Below are positions 1-4,642 of a stretch of DNA of 6,309 nt, piece after piece; the first letter of the stretch is position 1; each line of letters begins with the position of its first letter. The notes below the pieces were generated by a model. That model searched no databases, had not been told where the DNA came from, and worked only from the letters and a program-made list of their open reading frames with translations. Origin of the DNA: Thalassolituus sp. (GTDB taxonomy: Bacteria > Pseudomonadota > Gammaproteobacteria > Pseudomonadales > Oceanobacteraceae). The stretch spans positions 1-6,309 of the forward strand of contig JARGOI010000149.1 of NCBI GenBank assembly GCA_029212275.1, in the 5' to 3' direction. The translations under genes were made by a program, and so were the position numbers.

Positions 1-56
1 AACAAAAACAGCCAAGGCGACGCCAAAAAGCGGCGCGCTTGCTGTTGGCGTTATGG
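1..56 (+). repeat. attC site 1 (left end clipped)
   Basis: The window opens with AACAAAAACAGCC, the AAC of a left core whose first four or so bases lie outside. It ends with GGCGTTATGG, whose right core is at 50-56. CAGC near 9-12 pairs with GCTG near 41-44 in the arms, and GGCG/CGCC and GCGC steps lie inside. It belongs to a cassette whose gene is upstream of the window, and it opens the cassette carrying the Abi-like gene. Confidence 0.8.
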
Positions 57-84
57 CCCTGCCCAGAATCGAAGATAGGATGCA

Positions 85-915
85 ATGGATAGAGTCCCTG
101 TAAACGACACAATCATTTATTCTTTGGCCCGCCTCGTTGATGATGCGCAAAAAGATAGACGAGATCCCAGTCATTCGGATATTGAGTTCCAGCTTAATAG
201 GGCTGGATTGATTAATGCTGACCCAAATAAAGACGGTTCTCCTGTTGGCAAAGCCAAGAGGCTTCGTACAGTCCTAAATTGGGCAATAGAGAATGACATA
301 GCTAAAGCAGAGAAATTAGCTGCTGGAATAATTGCTTCCGTTAAGGGCTGTGGAGGGTTTCGAGATTCGTCACCTAACTTTGTTGGAGCTGACGCGATTG
401 CTGATTTAACAGCTGCTCTAAGCTCGGAAGGAATTGTCTTGGGCGAAGACGGGTCAATGTCACCTGTGGCGCTCAATAGTCTCTCGGGTCGTAATCTTAC
501 TCAGGCTCTGCGTGGTTATGTAAACCGAGCAAAAAAAGGCATCGAAGATGCGGCACTTGTAGTAGGAACAAGCAAAGACTTAATGGAGGCAGTGGCAGCT
601 CACGTCATACAAGAGCTATGGGGCAGTTATCCATCCACTGCGAACTTTCCAAGCCTTCTCGGACAAGCATTTGTTGCGCTTGAAATGGCCACGCCAGAGC
701 AAGCGCCTGTCCAAGGCGAGCATCAGCGTTGTAGATTAGAGCGTTCACTCTATGAAACGGCTTGCTCAATTAATAACCTTAGAAACAAACAAGGAACTGG
801 ACATGGCCGCCCATGGGTGCCGGATTTACGGGCCGCGGAAGCAAAAGCGGCAGTTGAGTTTATTGGTGCAATTGCTGAACTTATGTTGGATAACCTCGAA
901 AGGAAAAAGCCATAA
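85..915 (+). CDS. Abortive-infection (Abi_C-like) HEPN-motif protein
   Basis: This is a 276-aa soluble protein. The C-terminal part (about 215-272) reads as a helical domain with the segment RNKQGTGHGRP at residues 233-243, followed by an Ala-rich helix. This matches the signature of the Abi-like C-terminal family (Abi_C, Pfam PF14355 from memory), where a conserved arginine-asparagine and a GxGHG form a HEPN-type R(x4-6)H pair, here R233 and H240. HEPN domains are commonly RNases that stop growth on phage infection; activity here is inferred. The N-terminal 200 residues are helical and unrecognised, perhaps the sensing part. The start at 85 has AGGA at 77-80, a rather short spacing. The stop codon is the TAA of the following attC left core. 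It begins only 28 bases after attC1, leaving little room for its own promoter. Confidence 0.8.
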   Translation: MDRVPVNDTIIYSLARLVDDAQKDRRDPSHSDIEFQLNRAGLINADPNKDGSPVGKAKRLRTVLNWAIENDIAKAEKLAAGIIASVKGCGGFRDSSPNFVGADAIADLTAALSSEGIVLGEDGSMSPVALNSLSGRNLTQALRGYVNRAKKGIEDAALVVGTSKDLMEAVAAHVIQELWGSYPSTANFPSLLGQAFVALEMATPEQAPVQGEHQRCRLERSLYETACSINNLRNKQGTGHGRPWVPDLRAAEAKAAVEFIGAIAELMLDNLERKKP

Positions 916-1020
916 CAAGCGCCAGCAATCCGACATTTATCCCGTGTCTTCGTTTGTGTACGCTGCGCTTATAACACAAACAAAGCCACTCCATAAATGC
1001 GGTTGTGGCGGGCGTTAGCT
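910..1020 (+). repeat. attC site 2
   Basis: Left core CCATAAC (910-916) and right core GTTAGCT (1014-1020), 111 bp. The arms pair closely: CGCCAGCAATCCGACATTTAT against ATAAATGCGGTTGTGGCG, with single bases left unpaired on one strand, as expected for the extrahelical bases that set attC strand choice. An inner TTTGTGT/ACACAAA step and an apex TACGCTGCGCTT (959-970) complete the hairpin. It supplies the stop codon of the Abi-like gene. Confidence 0.93.
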
Positions 1021-1035
1021 GAAATTAAGGAACAT

Positions 1036-1488
1036 ATGCCTAGTTTTGAAATGGAAATTCAGTTACCCGTAAATTCAAGTGAATTAGCTCATGACACTTT
1101 AAATATGTCAGGTGTAAATTATGAACTTGGGCCATTTTTAAAAATGTCAGCTCCTGATATTTGGCAATCAAAATCAATCACTGAGTGGCCAACTAATCAA
1201 AATTTATTTAGTAGCAATATTTTATTCTTAGGTTTAATTCCTATTGATCGCCATTACTTTAATTTCAAAACGATTGATAGTTTCGGTTTTAAAGAAAGCT
1301 CTAAAAGTTTAATGAATTCACTGTGGTCACATGAACGCTTAATTAAAAGTGTAGGTTCTGACTCAGTAATAAAAGACGTAATAATTTATAAAAGTAAACT
1401 GGGTATTTTAGGTAATCTGTTTATGCCAATATACAAAGCTATTTTTAAGCACAGGCATAATAGATTGAGAGCTAAATATTCTAAATAA
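1036..1488 (+). CDS. SRPBCC/START-like ligand-binding protein
   Basis: This 150-aa protein has no signal peptide or clear membrane helix. I chose the ATG at 1036 because AAGGAA (1028-1032 region) precedes it; an in-frame ATG at 997 lies inside attC2 and would only translate the recombination site. The C-terminal half has the pattern seen in SRPBCC (polyketide cyclase/START-like) proteins: IDSFGF at 80-85, WSHER at 97-101, a 'VIKDVIIY' strand at 111-118, then LGILG and the basic tail FKHRHNRLR at 137-145. Such proteins form a helix-grip cavity for hydrophobic ligands; no substrate can be named. The gene is visibly AT-rich compared with the genes either side, pointing to a different origin. Fold assignment is from recalled sequence pattern only. 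Confidence 0.75.
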   Translation: MPSFEMEIQLPVNSSELAHDTLNMSGVNYELGPFLKMSAPDIWQSKSITEWPTNQNLFSSNILFLGLIPIDRHYFNFKTIDSFGFKESSKSLMNSLWSHERLIKSVGSDSVIKDVIIYKSKLGILGNLFMPIYKAIFKHRHNRLRAKYSK

Positions 1489-1490
1489 AC

Positions 1491-1594
1491 AGCTAACAAG
1501 GCGTTCAAATGGATTCAGTAATATTGTCACCTTTGCTGCAAAGAAACGCAGCAAAGCCGCCAACATCACTTCACCAGTTAACGCGGCGTTATAC
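1491..1594 (+). repeat. attC site 3
   Basis: Left core AGCTAAC (1491-1497) and right core GTTATAC (1588-1594), 104 bp. The inner hairpin has TTTGCTGC pairing with GCAGCAAA around a short AAAGAAAC-type loop. It lies two bases after the stop codon of the SRPBCC-like gene. Confidence 0.9.
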
Positions 1595-1603
1595 GACAAA
1601 GAT

Positions 1604-1858
1604 ATGAATACAGGAAAGCTCACTAGACAGGAATTAATCGAATTGGCTAATAGGTTCCTCTCAGCGGAAACTGAAGAGGAAGGCGATCGATTGTATGAGG
1701 AGTTTAATCGGCAATTTAGTCATCCTGATGTGGCTAATATATTCTTCTACCCTGAAAGATATAATGCTAGAAAAACGGACCTTTCTAAATATAAGCCAAC
1801 AGTCGAGGAGGTGGTTGATATAGGGTTAAACCATACGCCTATTCAACCGAAATATTAA
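1604..1858 (+). CDS. Colicin/pyocin-immunity-like small acidic protein
   Basis: This 84-aa protein opens with a helix (LTRQELIELANRFLSAETEEE) and has a central SHPDVANIFFYPE (39-51) and the tail TVEEVVDIGLNHTPI (66-80). The order helix, HP, hydrophobic strand ending in YP, then an 'S/T-x-E-E-(I/V)-V' helix, resembles the bacteriocin immunity family (Colicin_Pyocin, PF01320), whose members bind and neutralise DNase-type colicins or pyocins. Here the usual DD/SPE segment after YP is replaced by RYNARKTDLSKYKPT, so the match is partial. No toxin gene accompanies it, which would fit an orphan immunity cassette. No good Shine-Dalgarno sequence is visible before the ATG at 1604, ten bases after attC3. 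The gene call is firm; the family is tentative. Confidence 0.72.
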   Translation: MNTGKLTRQELIELANRFLSAETEEEGDRLYEEFNRQFSHPDVANIFFYPERYNARKTDLSKYKPTVEEVVDIGLNHTPIQPKY

Positions 1859-1869
1859 ACGATGTGCAC

Positions 1870-1983
1870 GTATAACAAGTTTGTCCATTTGACGTTTTGG
1901 CCTACGCTCCGTTTTGGGTTGGCTGCGCCACCGTACCCCAAAACTCCACTTCAACCAAAACGCAAATGACAAAAGCGTTAGGC
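1870..1983 (+). repeat. attC site 4
   Basis: Left core GTATAAC (1870-1876) and right core GTTAGGC (1977-1983), 114 bp. The long arms CATTTGACGTTTTGG and CCAAAACGCAAATG pair, with one extra base on the left. A second GTTTTGGG/CCCCAAAAC step lies inside, and TACGCTCC (1903-1910) lies near the apex. The stop of the upstream gene is 11 bases away, so here the stop codon is separate from the core. Confidence 0.93.
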
Positions 1984-1985
1984 AT

Positions 1986-1994
1986 AAGGAGGTG
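1986..1994 (+). promoter_or_regulatory. Strong Shine-Dalgarno deciding a GTG start
   Basis: AAGGAGGTG is a near-perfect anti-16S match, starting three bases after the attC4 right core. About eight bases separate it from the GTG at 2002, which settles the start in place of the in-frame ATGs at 1897 and 1966 that lie inside attC4. Confidence 0.82.
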
Positions 1995-2001
1995 CAGAGC
2001 T

Positions 2002-2451
2002 GTGGGCAAAATCGCGGACCTTTTTAATGCTGTTTTTTATGGTGGCTCTCGAAGCTTCAACGCGGGGGAAAATACCATCCTAGATGCCGTAGAAGCTAAG
2101 CTACCAGAGTCGGAGCGCGAGATTTTTTCTAAGCAGCGTGGCGCTGTGAATCTGGTGCAAAGGCAGCATCCAGGAAAGCTCGTAATGGCCTACTACAGCA
2201 AAGCGTCGAGCGTCCCTGAAATGCCTTACATGTCCGATGACTTTTGTTTGGCTGAAGTTTGGCACAAGCGAGACAAGCAGCCCCGGAAAACCAATGTTGT
2301 GCTTCACAATGGCATTCTCCAAAGTCTGGAGCGCTCCGTTCCTGAGGACGAATCTGAGATAAGGGAAATAGTCAGCGTTTGCCTTTATCCGAATAGCTAT
2401 CAGAGCTTGGCGGAAGAGCTAGATGCCGAGGAGCACGACGAAAATGCCTAA
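2002..2451 (+). CDS. Hypothetical cytosolic cassette protein, GTG start
   Basis: This 149-aa protein belongs to no family I recognise with confidence. It starts at GTG 2002 behind the strong ribosome site at 1986-1994. Visible features are an N-terminal helix (GKIADLFNAVFYGG), an acidic-basic middle with PESEREIF, a strand-like FCLAEVWHKR (81-90), then RKTNVVLHNGILQSLE (95-110), and a very acidic C-terminus (LAEELDAEEHDENA). No signal peptide or membrane helix is present. The KTNVVxHxGxLxSLE segment reads as a strand-turn-strand core and would be the best query for a family search. Its stop codon is the TAA inside the attC5 left core, giving an Ala-stop end. Confidence 0.85.
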   Translation: MGKIADLFNAVFYGGSRSFNAGENTILDAVEAKLPESEREIFSKQRGAVNLVQRQHPGKLVMAYYSKASSVPEMPYMSDDFCLAEVWHKRDKQPRKTNVVLHNGILQSLERSVPEDESEIREIVSVCLYPNSYQSLAEELDAEEHDENA

Positions 2452-2517
2452 CAAGGTGGTCAACGGGACGCCAACTACGCTGCGCTCCGTTGCCGCCCAT
2501 TACCACTGGCGTTAAGC
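2446..2517 (+). repeat. attC site 5
   Basis: Left core GCCTAAC (2446-2452) and right core GTTAAGC (2511-2517), 72 bp. GGTGGT near the left pairs with ACCACT near the right, and CAACGG pairs with CCGTTG. The apex holds TACGCTGCGCTCCGT (2476-2490), the clearest copy of a motif that recurs in other attC sites here. Confidence 0.92.
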
Positions 2518-2633
2518 TCACCAAGAATCAATATTGTAGAAATTTAAGACTTAGGGTTATGGATTACAGTAAGTATTGAAGTTGATGTGTCGCTCGAAAT
2601 TGAACTGACAACTTCCCCATTGGTAACTTTGGT

Positions 2634-2640
2634 AAAGGAG
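2634..2640 (+). promoter_or_regulatory. Shine-Dalgarno of the 35-aa ORF
   Basis: AAAGGAG lies nine bases before the ATG at 2650. It favours translation of the short ORF from 2650 over the longer open frame that extends upstream without any comparable ribosome site. Confidence 0.6.
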
Positions 2641-2649
2641 AATGTAAAA

Positions 2650-2757
2650 ATGAAGAGCAATAGTAATAGCAATATTATGAAGAACGTAAAAGGTGGAATC
2701 GCGGCGTTACTGGGGTACCTGGTCGGTAGGTTCTATTTCGAGCGAGTCACAGACTGA
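2650..2757 (+). CDS. 35-aa small membrane-type peptide
   Basis: The peptide is MKSNSNSNIMKNVKGG, then IAALLGYLVGRFYF, then ERVTD and TGA. A polar Ser/Asn repeat precedes a lysine-containing linker and a hydrophobic stretch of about 15 residues that could sit in or on a membrane. I do not recognise it. Support comes from the AAAGGAG at 2634-2640 and from its place, filling the cassette between attC5 and the attC-like left end at 2757. The same frame is open back to 2548 (stop TAA at 2545-2547) and includes a GTG at 2587, which would give 56 aa, but no ribosome site precedes that start. Small hydrophobic peptides of this shape include toxins and membrane-protein modulators; nothing here decides between these. 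Confidence 0.5.
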   Translation: MKSNSNSNIMKNVKGGIAALLGYLVGRFYFERVTD

Positions 2758-2770
2758 AATAACAAGCTGT
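2757..2770 (+). repeat. Broken attC: left half only
   Basis: AAATAACAAGCTGT directly follows (and shares a base with) the TGA of the 35-aa ORF, exactly where the other cassettes place their attC left end. No matching right arm or GCGTTRRRY core follows before the next gene at 2845; tRNA-like sequence takes its place. I read it as an attC truncated by recombination or deletion, leaving two ORFs in one cassette. Confidence 0.5.
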
Positions 2771-2779
2771 AATTTACCT

Positions 2780-2820
2780 AGGAGCGCGCCACGGGGGTTC
2801 AATTCCCCCGCGCCCCACCA
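2780..2820 (+). other. 3' end of a tRNA or tmRNA (T arm, acceptor, CCA)
   Basis: The T stem is GGGGG (2793-2797) with CCCCC (2805-2809), enclosing the seven-base loop TTCAATT. A seven-base acceptor 3' strand GCGCCCC (2810-2816), discriminator A (2817) and CCA (2818-2820) follow. This is the exact layout of a tRNA or tmRNA 3' end. The matching 5' acceptor strand (GGGGCGC) is absent upstream at tRNA distance, and no D or anticodon arm can be drawn, so it is a 3' fragment rather than a working tRNA. Such fragments are the usual scar of integrative elements that recombine into tRNA or ssrA 3' ends. The identity (which tRNA, or ssrA) cannot be settled by eye. Confidence 0.7.
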
Positions 2821-2844
2821 ATTCATTTTTCAAAAGGAAAAATT

Positions 2845-3051
2845 ATGAGCATCAAAGAAATATCCTTATCTCAAGCTTTAGTCGCTGTACTCTGTGAAGC
2901 AAAGGAGTCAGGTTCCGACATTACAAGTATTTGTGAAAAAGCAAAGGTAGGAATTACGGGTAATAAAATTTATAGAACCGTTGAGCAAAGCTATGTTATG
3001 AGCACAATTGAAGAAATTGAAAAAGCATATCAAGAGGCAAATAAAGCTTAA
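2845..3051 (+). CDS. 68-aa helical hypothetical protein
   Basis: This small protein is predicted mostly helical by eye: SLSQALVAVLCEAKESG (8-24), a possible turn, SICEKAKVGITGNKIY, and a charged final helix SYVMSTIEEIEKAYQEANKA. I do not recognise a family. The layout could suit a small DNA- or protein-binding domain, but no helix-turn-helix signature is clear. The ATG at 2845 follows AAAAGGAAAA with good spacing, 25 bases after the tRNA-like CCA. Its stop is the TAA of the attC6 left core (Ala-stop end). It shares its cassette with the 35-aa ORF because the attC between them is incomplete, so either it was captured together with the tRNA-like fragment or it lost its own left boundary. Confidence 0.78.
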   Translation: MSIKEISLSQALVAVLCEAKESGSDITSICEKAKVGITGNKIYRTVEQSYVMSTIEEIEKAYQEANKA

Positions 3052-3159
3052 CAAAGCAATCAAACGGATGGTTTTTAAGTTGCACTTTTACCATTCCGCT
3101 ACGCTTCATTTTATGGCAAAAGTGCAACTTAAAAACCACCGCTTATTGCGGCGTTAGAG
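3046..3159 (+). repeat. attC site 6 with 21-bp perfect stem
   Basis: Left core GCTTAAC (3046-3052) and right core GTTAGAG (3153-3159), 114 bp. Positions 3069-3089 are an exact reverse complement of 3118-3138, and a flanking GCAATCAAACGGATGG / CCACCGCTTATTGC step extends the stem with a few unpaired bases. TACGCTTC (3100-3107) lies in the apical part. Confidence 0.94.
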
Positions 3160-3165
3160 ATCTCT

Positions 3166-3567
3166 ATGAATCGAATGCAAAGGAAGTACATTCAAAGTAG
3201 TTCTATAATGGCATTGTTAATTGCTGTTGTGGTTTATTTTCAGGATGATCCTTTATTAGTTCGATTAGCATTCATTCCAGTCATAATTTATGCGATTTGT
3301 AATTATAATTTTCTTAAAGAGATTGAGAGCTATGGGCCAAGCCCTAAAGAAGTGATCGAGACTAATTCATTCGTGAAGTTGATTACTATCCTGTTGCTAG
3401 GCGCGGAGATACTTTGGGTTTACTACTGGTTTCTAACTGGGATCGAAATCTCTAGCATTATCAATGGAGTGGGAACGCTTCTTCTCGCTATACTGGGGCC
3501 TATACTCCCGGCTTTTCTGGTTAGTAGGCTTATGCTTTTTGGGAGGCTCAGAGATGGAAATCTCTAA
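3166..3567 (+). CDS. Four-helix integral membrane protein
   Basis: This 133-aa protein has four hydrophobic segments, at about 10-25, 30-47, 69-91 and 98-125, so it should sit in the inner membrane. A positively charged N-terminus (MNRMQRK) suggests that end faces the cytoplasm. The loop between helices 2 and 3 is short and charged (KEIESYGPSPKEVIETN), and the protein ends in a basic tail (GRLRDGNL). I recognise no family. The ATG at 3166 comes six bases after attC6 and lacks a strong ribosome site; a second in-frame ATG at 3175 is possible. Its stop codon is the TAA inside the attC7 left core. Confidence 0.82.
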   Translation: MNRMQRKYIQSSSIMALLIAVVVYFQDDPLLVRLAFIPVIIYAICNYNFLKEIESYGPSPKEVIETNSFVKLITILLLGAEILWVYYWFLTGIEISSIINGVGTLLLAILGPILPAFLVSRLMLFGRLRDGNL

Positions 3568-3642
3568 CAAGCGGCCGTTGAGGCCACTGAAAAGCGTGGC
3601 GGGACGCGCAAAAAGCGCGCGCCCAAAGGCCGGGCGTTAACC
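3562..3642 (+). repeat. attC site 7
   Basis: Left core CTCTAAC (3562-3568) and right core GTTAACC (3636-3642), 81 bp and GC-rich. CGGCC and GGCC near the left pair with GGCC and CCGG near the right, and an inner GCGCGC/GCGCGC step surrounds an AAAAA loop. It contains the stop codon of the preceding membrane protein. Confidence 0.9.
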
Positions 3643-3652
3643 ATATGAAACT

Positions 3653-4114
3653 ATGACTGACGAAGAGTTCGATAAATATCTAGAAGACGCATGCGATGAG
3701 CTTGATCAAAAGTATCAAGTACTGGTTGAAGAGTTTGGCTTTGGCAGTCACGACAACTTTGTGGTTGAGTACGAAAAGCAGTCGTTAATGTTCTTTGATA
3801 AGGAAAAACCAGTTGTAGAGGCATCCATTCTGCCAGTCGCATCTCATATTCCAGAAAAAGAGAGCTTGGTCTGGTTCTGGTCCAATCGTAATTTGCCAGA
3901 TGTTGTTCGTGAGCATAGCGCTGCGGTCAAAAAGCTTTATGAGGTCACGGGTTATGAGGTCTTTGATAACCCTTCAGTTGAGTGCGATGAAAATATGGCT
4001 TGGGAAATTGCAGCTATGGCCTGCAAGTGTTTGGGCGCCAAAGGCGTTTATCGCATTCCTCAAGGAAACATGCATTCTTATGTTCTAATAACCGAGGTTA
4101 GGCACTATGGTTAA
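3653..4114 (+). CDS. DUF6882-like protein
   Basis: This 153-aa soluble protein resembles the DUF6882 family. The order is an N-terminal helix (DEEFDKYLEDACDELDQKYQ), a strand FFDKEKPVVEASILPVASHIPEKESLVWFWSN (47-78) in place of the family's 'TWLWAWAN', a helix with DVVREHSAAVKKLYEVTG (83-100), then DENMAWEIAAMACKCLGAKGVYRIP (112-136) matching the family's 'AWEMxxLAxKLLGAxGxYR'. The biochemical function of the family is not known to me. The start at 3653 has no evident ribosome site, but a three-codon ORF (ATG AAA CTA TGA, 3645-3656) overlaps it, which may allow translational coupling. The stop codon lies in the attC8 left core. Confidence 0.82.
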   Translation: MTDEEFDKYLEDACDELDQKYQVLVEEFGFGSHDNFVVEYEKQSLMFFDKEKPVVEASILPVASHIPEKESLVWFWSNRNLPDVVREHSAAVKKLYEVTGYEVFDNPSVECDENMAWEIAAMACKCLGAKGVYRIPQGNMHSYVLITEVRHYG

Positions 4115-4209
4115 CAAGTCAAAGCACGCGGACTTGGTAAAGCTGTCACCTTTTTCGCTTGCGCAAAAAAGCCGCCAACTTCACCAAGCCGGTGTTTGAG
4201 GCGTTATGC
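4109..4209 (+). repeat. attC site 8
   Basis: Left core GGTTAAC (4109-4115) and right core GTTATGC (4203-4209), 101 bp. ACTTGGTAAAG near the left and CTTCACCAAG near the right form the arms (GGTAAAG/CTTCACC with one mismatch), and TTCGCTTGCGC (4154-4164) lies at the apex between AAAAA and TTTTT flanks. Confidence 0.92.
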
Positions 4210-4229
4210 ATCATTATAAGTAGGCTCAA

Positions 4230-4547
4230 ATGGAATGGATAGCAATCCGAAGTATCTACCACTTTGGTGTGAATAAAAATGGCGTCAATATCTTCGAGGA
4301 ACGAGTAGTCGTATTCGAGGCTAAAGACTTTGATGATGCTCATGCCAAAGCAGCAGTAGAATCTGAGATGTACGCTAAAGAAAATGAATTTATCCTTCAT
4401 CCAGAACAGATAGGATACAAACAAGATGGCGAGCAACTGATTGATGGCTATGAAGTATGGTCGGAGTTATTTGAGGCTGACCTAACATTAGAGTTATTTT
4501 ATTCTGAGCGTTACGAAAAATATGTCTATCACAAAGAAAATGCATAA
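4230..4547 (+). CDS. DUF4288-like protein
   Basis: This 105-aa soluble, acidic protein fits the DUF4288 pattern: an N-terminal strand WIAIRSIYHF (3-12), a strand 'FEERVVVFEAKDFDDAHAKA' (22-41) equivalent to the family's 'xxExxxLIEAxDxxEAxxKA', a helix with AVESEMYAKENEF, and a late YEVWSELFEADLT (74-86) like the family's 'E(I/V)YSxx'. The function of DUF4288 is not established as far as I know; members are small and often found in accessory regions. The ATG at 4230 is preceded by AAGTAGG, a modest ribosome site. The stop is the TAA of the attC9 left core, giving an ENA-stop end like that of the protein ending at 2451. Confidence 0.82.
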   Translation: MEWIAIRSIYHFGVNKNGVNIFEERVVVFEAKDFDDAHAKAAVESEMYAKENEFILHPEQIGYKQDGEQLIDGYEVWSELFEADLTLELFYSERYEKYVYHKENA

Positions 4548-4613
4548 CAAAAACAGGCACAATCGCACTGCGTGCTGGACTCGTTTCACTCGCCCGTGCT
4601 GTAAACGTTAAGA
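4542..4613 (+). repeat. attC site 9
   Basis: Left core GCATAAC (4542-4548) and right core GTTAAGA (4607-4613), 72 bp. ACAGGCACAATCG near the left pairs with CGCCCGTGCTGT near the right, with extra unpaired bases, and a central GCGTGCTGGACTC part forms the loop. It overlaps the end of the DUF4288-like gene. Confidence 0.9.
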
Positions 4614-4642
4614 GTCTTCTTTGATCGTAGAGTGAGAGAGAT

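Noticed and set aside
752..1018. An 88-residue open frame reading from inside the Abi-like gene into attC2.
   Set aside because: It overlaps a well supported gene in another frame and its second half is recombination-site sequence.
997..1035. N-terminal extension of the SRPBCC-like protein from an ATG inside attC2.
   Set aside because: It would encode the attC right arm; the ATG at 1036 has its own ribosome site.
1897..2001. N-terminal extension of the 149-aa protein from ATGs inside attC4.
   Set aside because: The extension is attC sequence; AAGGAGGTG with GTG 2002 is a far better start.
2534..2562. A sigma-70 promoter before the 35-aa ORF (TTGTAG, 17 bases, TTATGG).
   Set aside because: The -10 candidate matches the consensus poorly; not strong enough to list.
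2757..2802. A complete attC using GTTCAAT (2796-2802) of the T loop as the right core.
   Set aside because: The C at the fourth position breaks GTTRRRY, and no paired arms link it with the left half at 2757-2770.
2744..2820. A complete tRNA gene ending at the CCA at 2818-2820.
   Set aside because: No 5' acceptor strand complementary to GCGCCCC and no D or anticodon arm can be drawn within normal tRNA length; only the 3' end is present.
3069..3138. A rho-independent terminator or CRISPR-like palindrome.
   Set aside because: There is no T tract after the stem and it sits inside a clear attC; no regularly spaced repeats exist.
4146..4436. A minus-strand open frame over the DUF4288-like gene, and other minus-strand frames (1408-1623, 5133-5333, 5440-5715).
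   Set aside because: They overlap supported + strand genes and attC sites, lack sensible ribosome sites, and read as antisense shadows.
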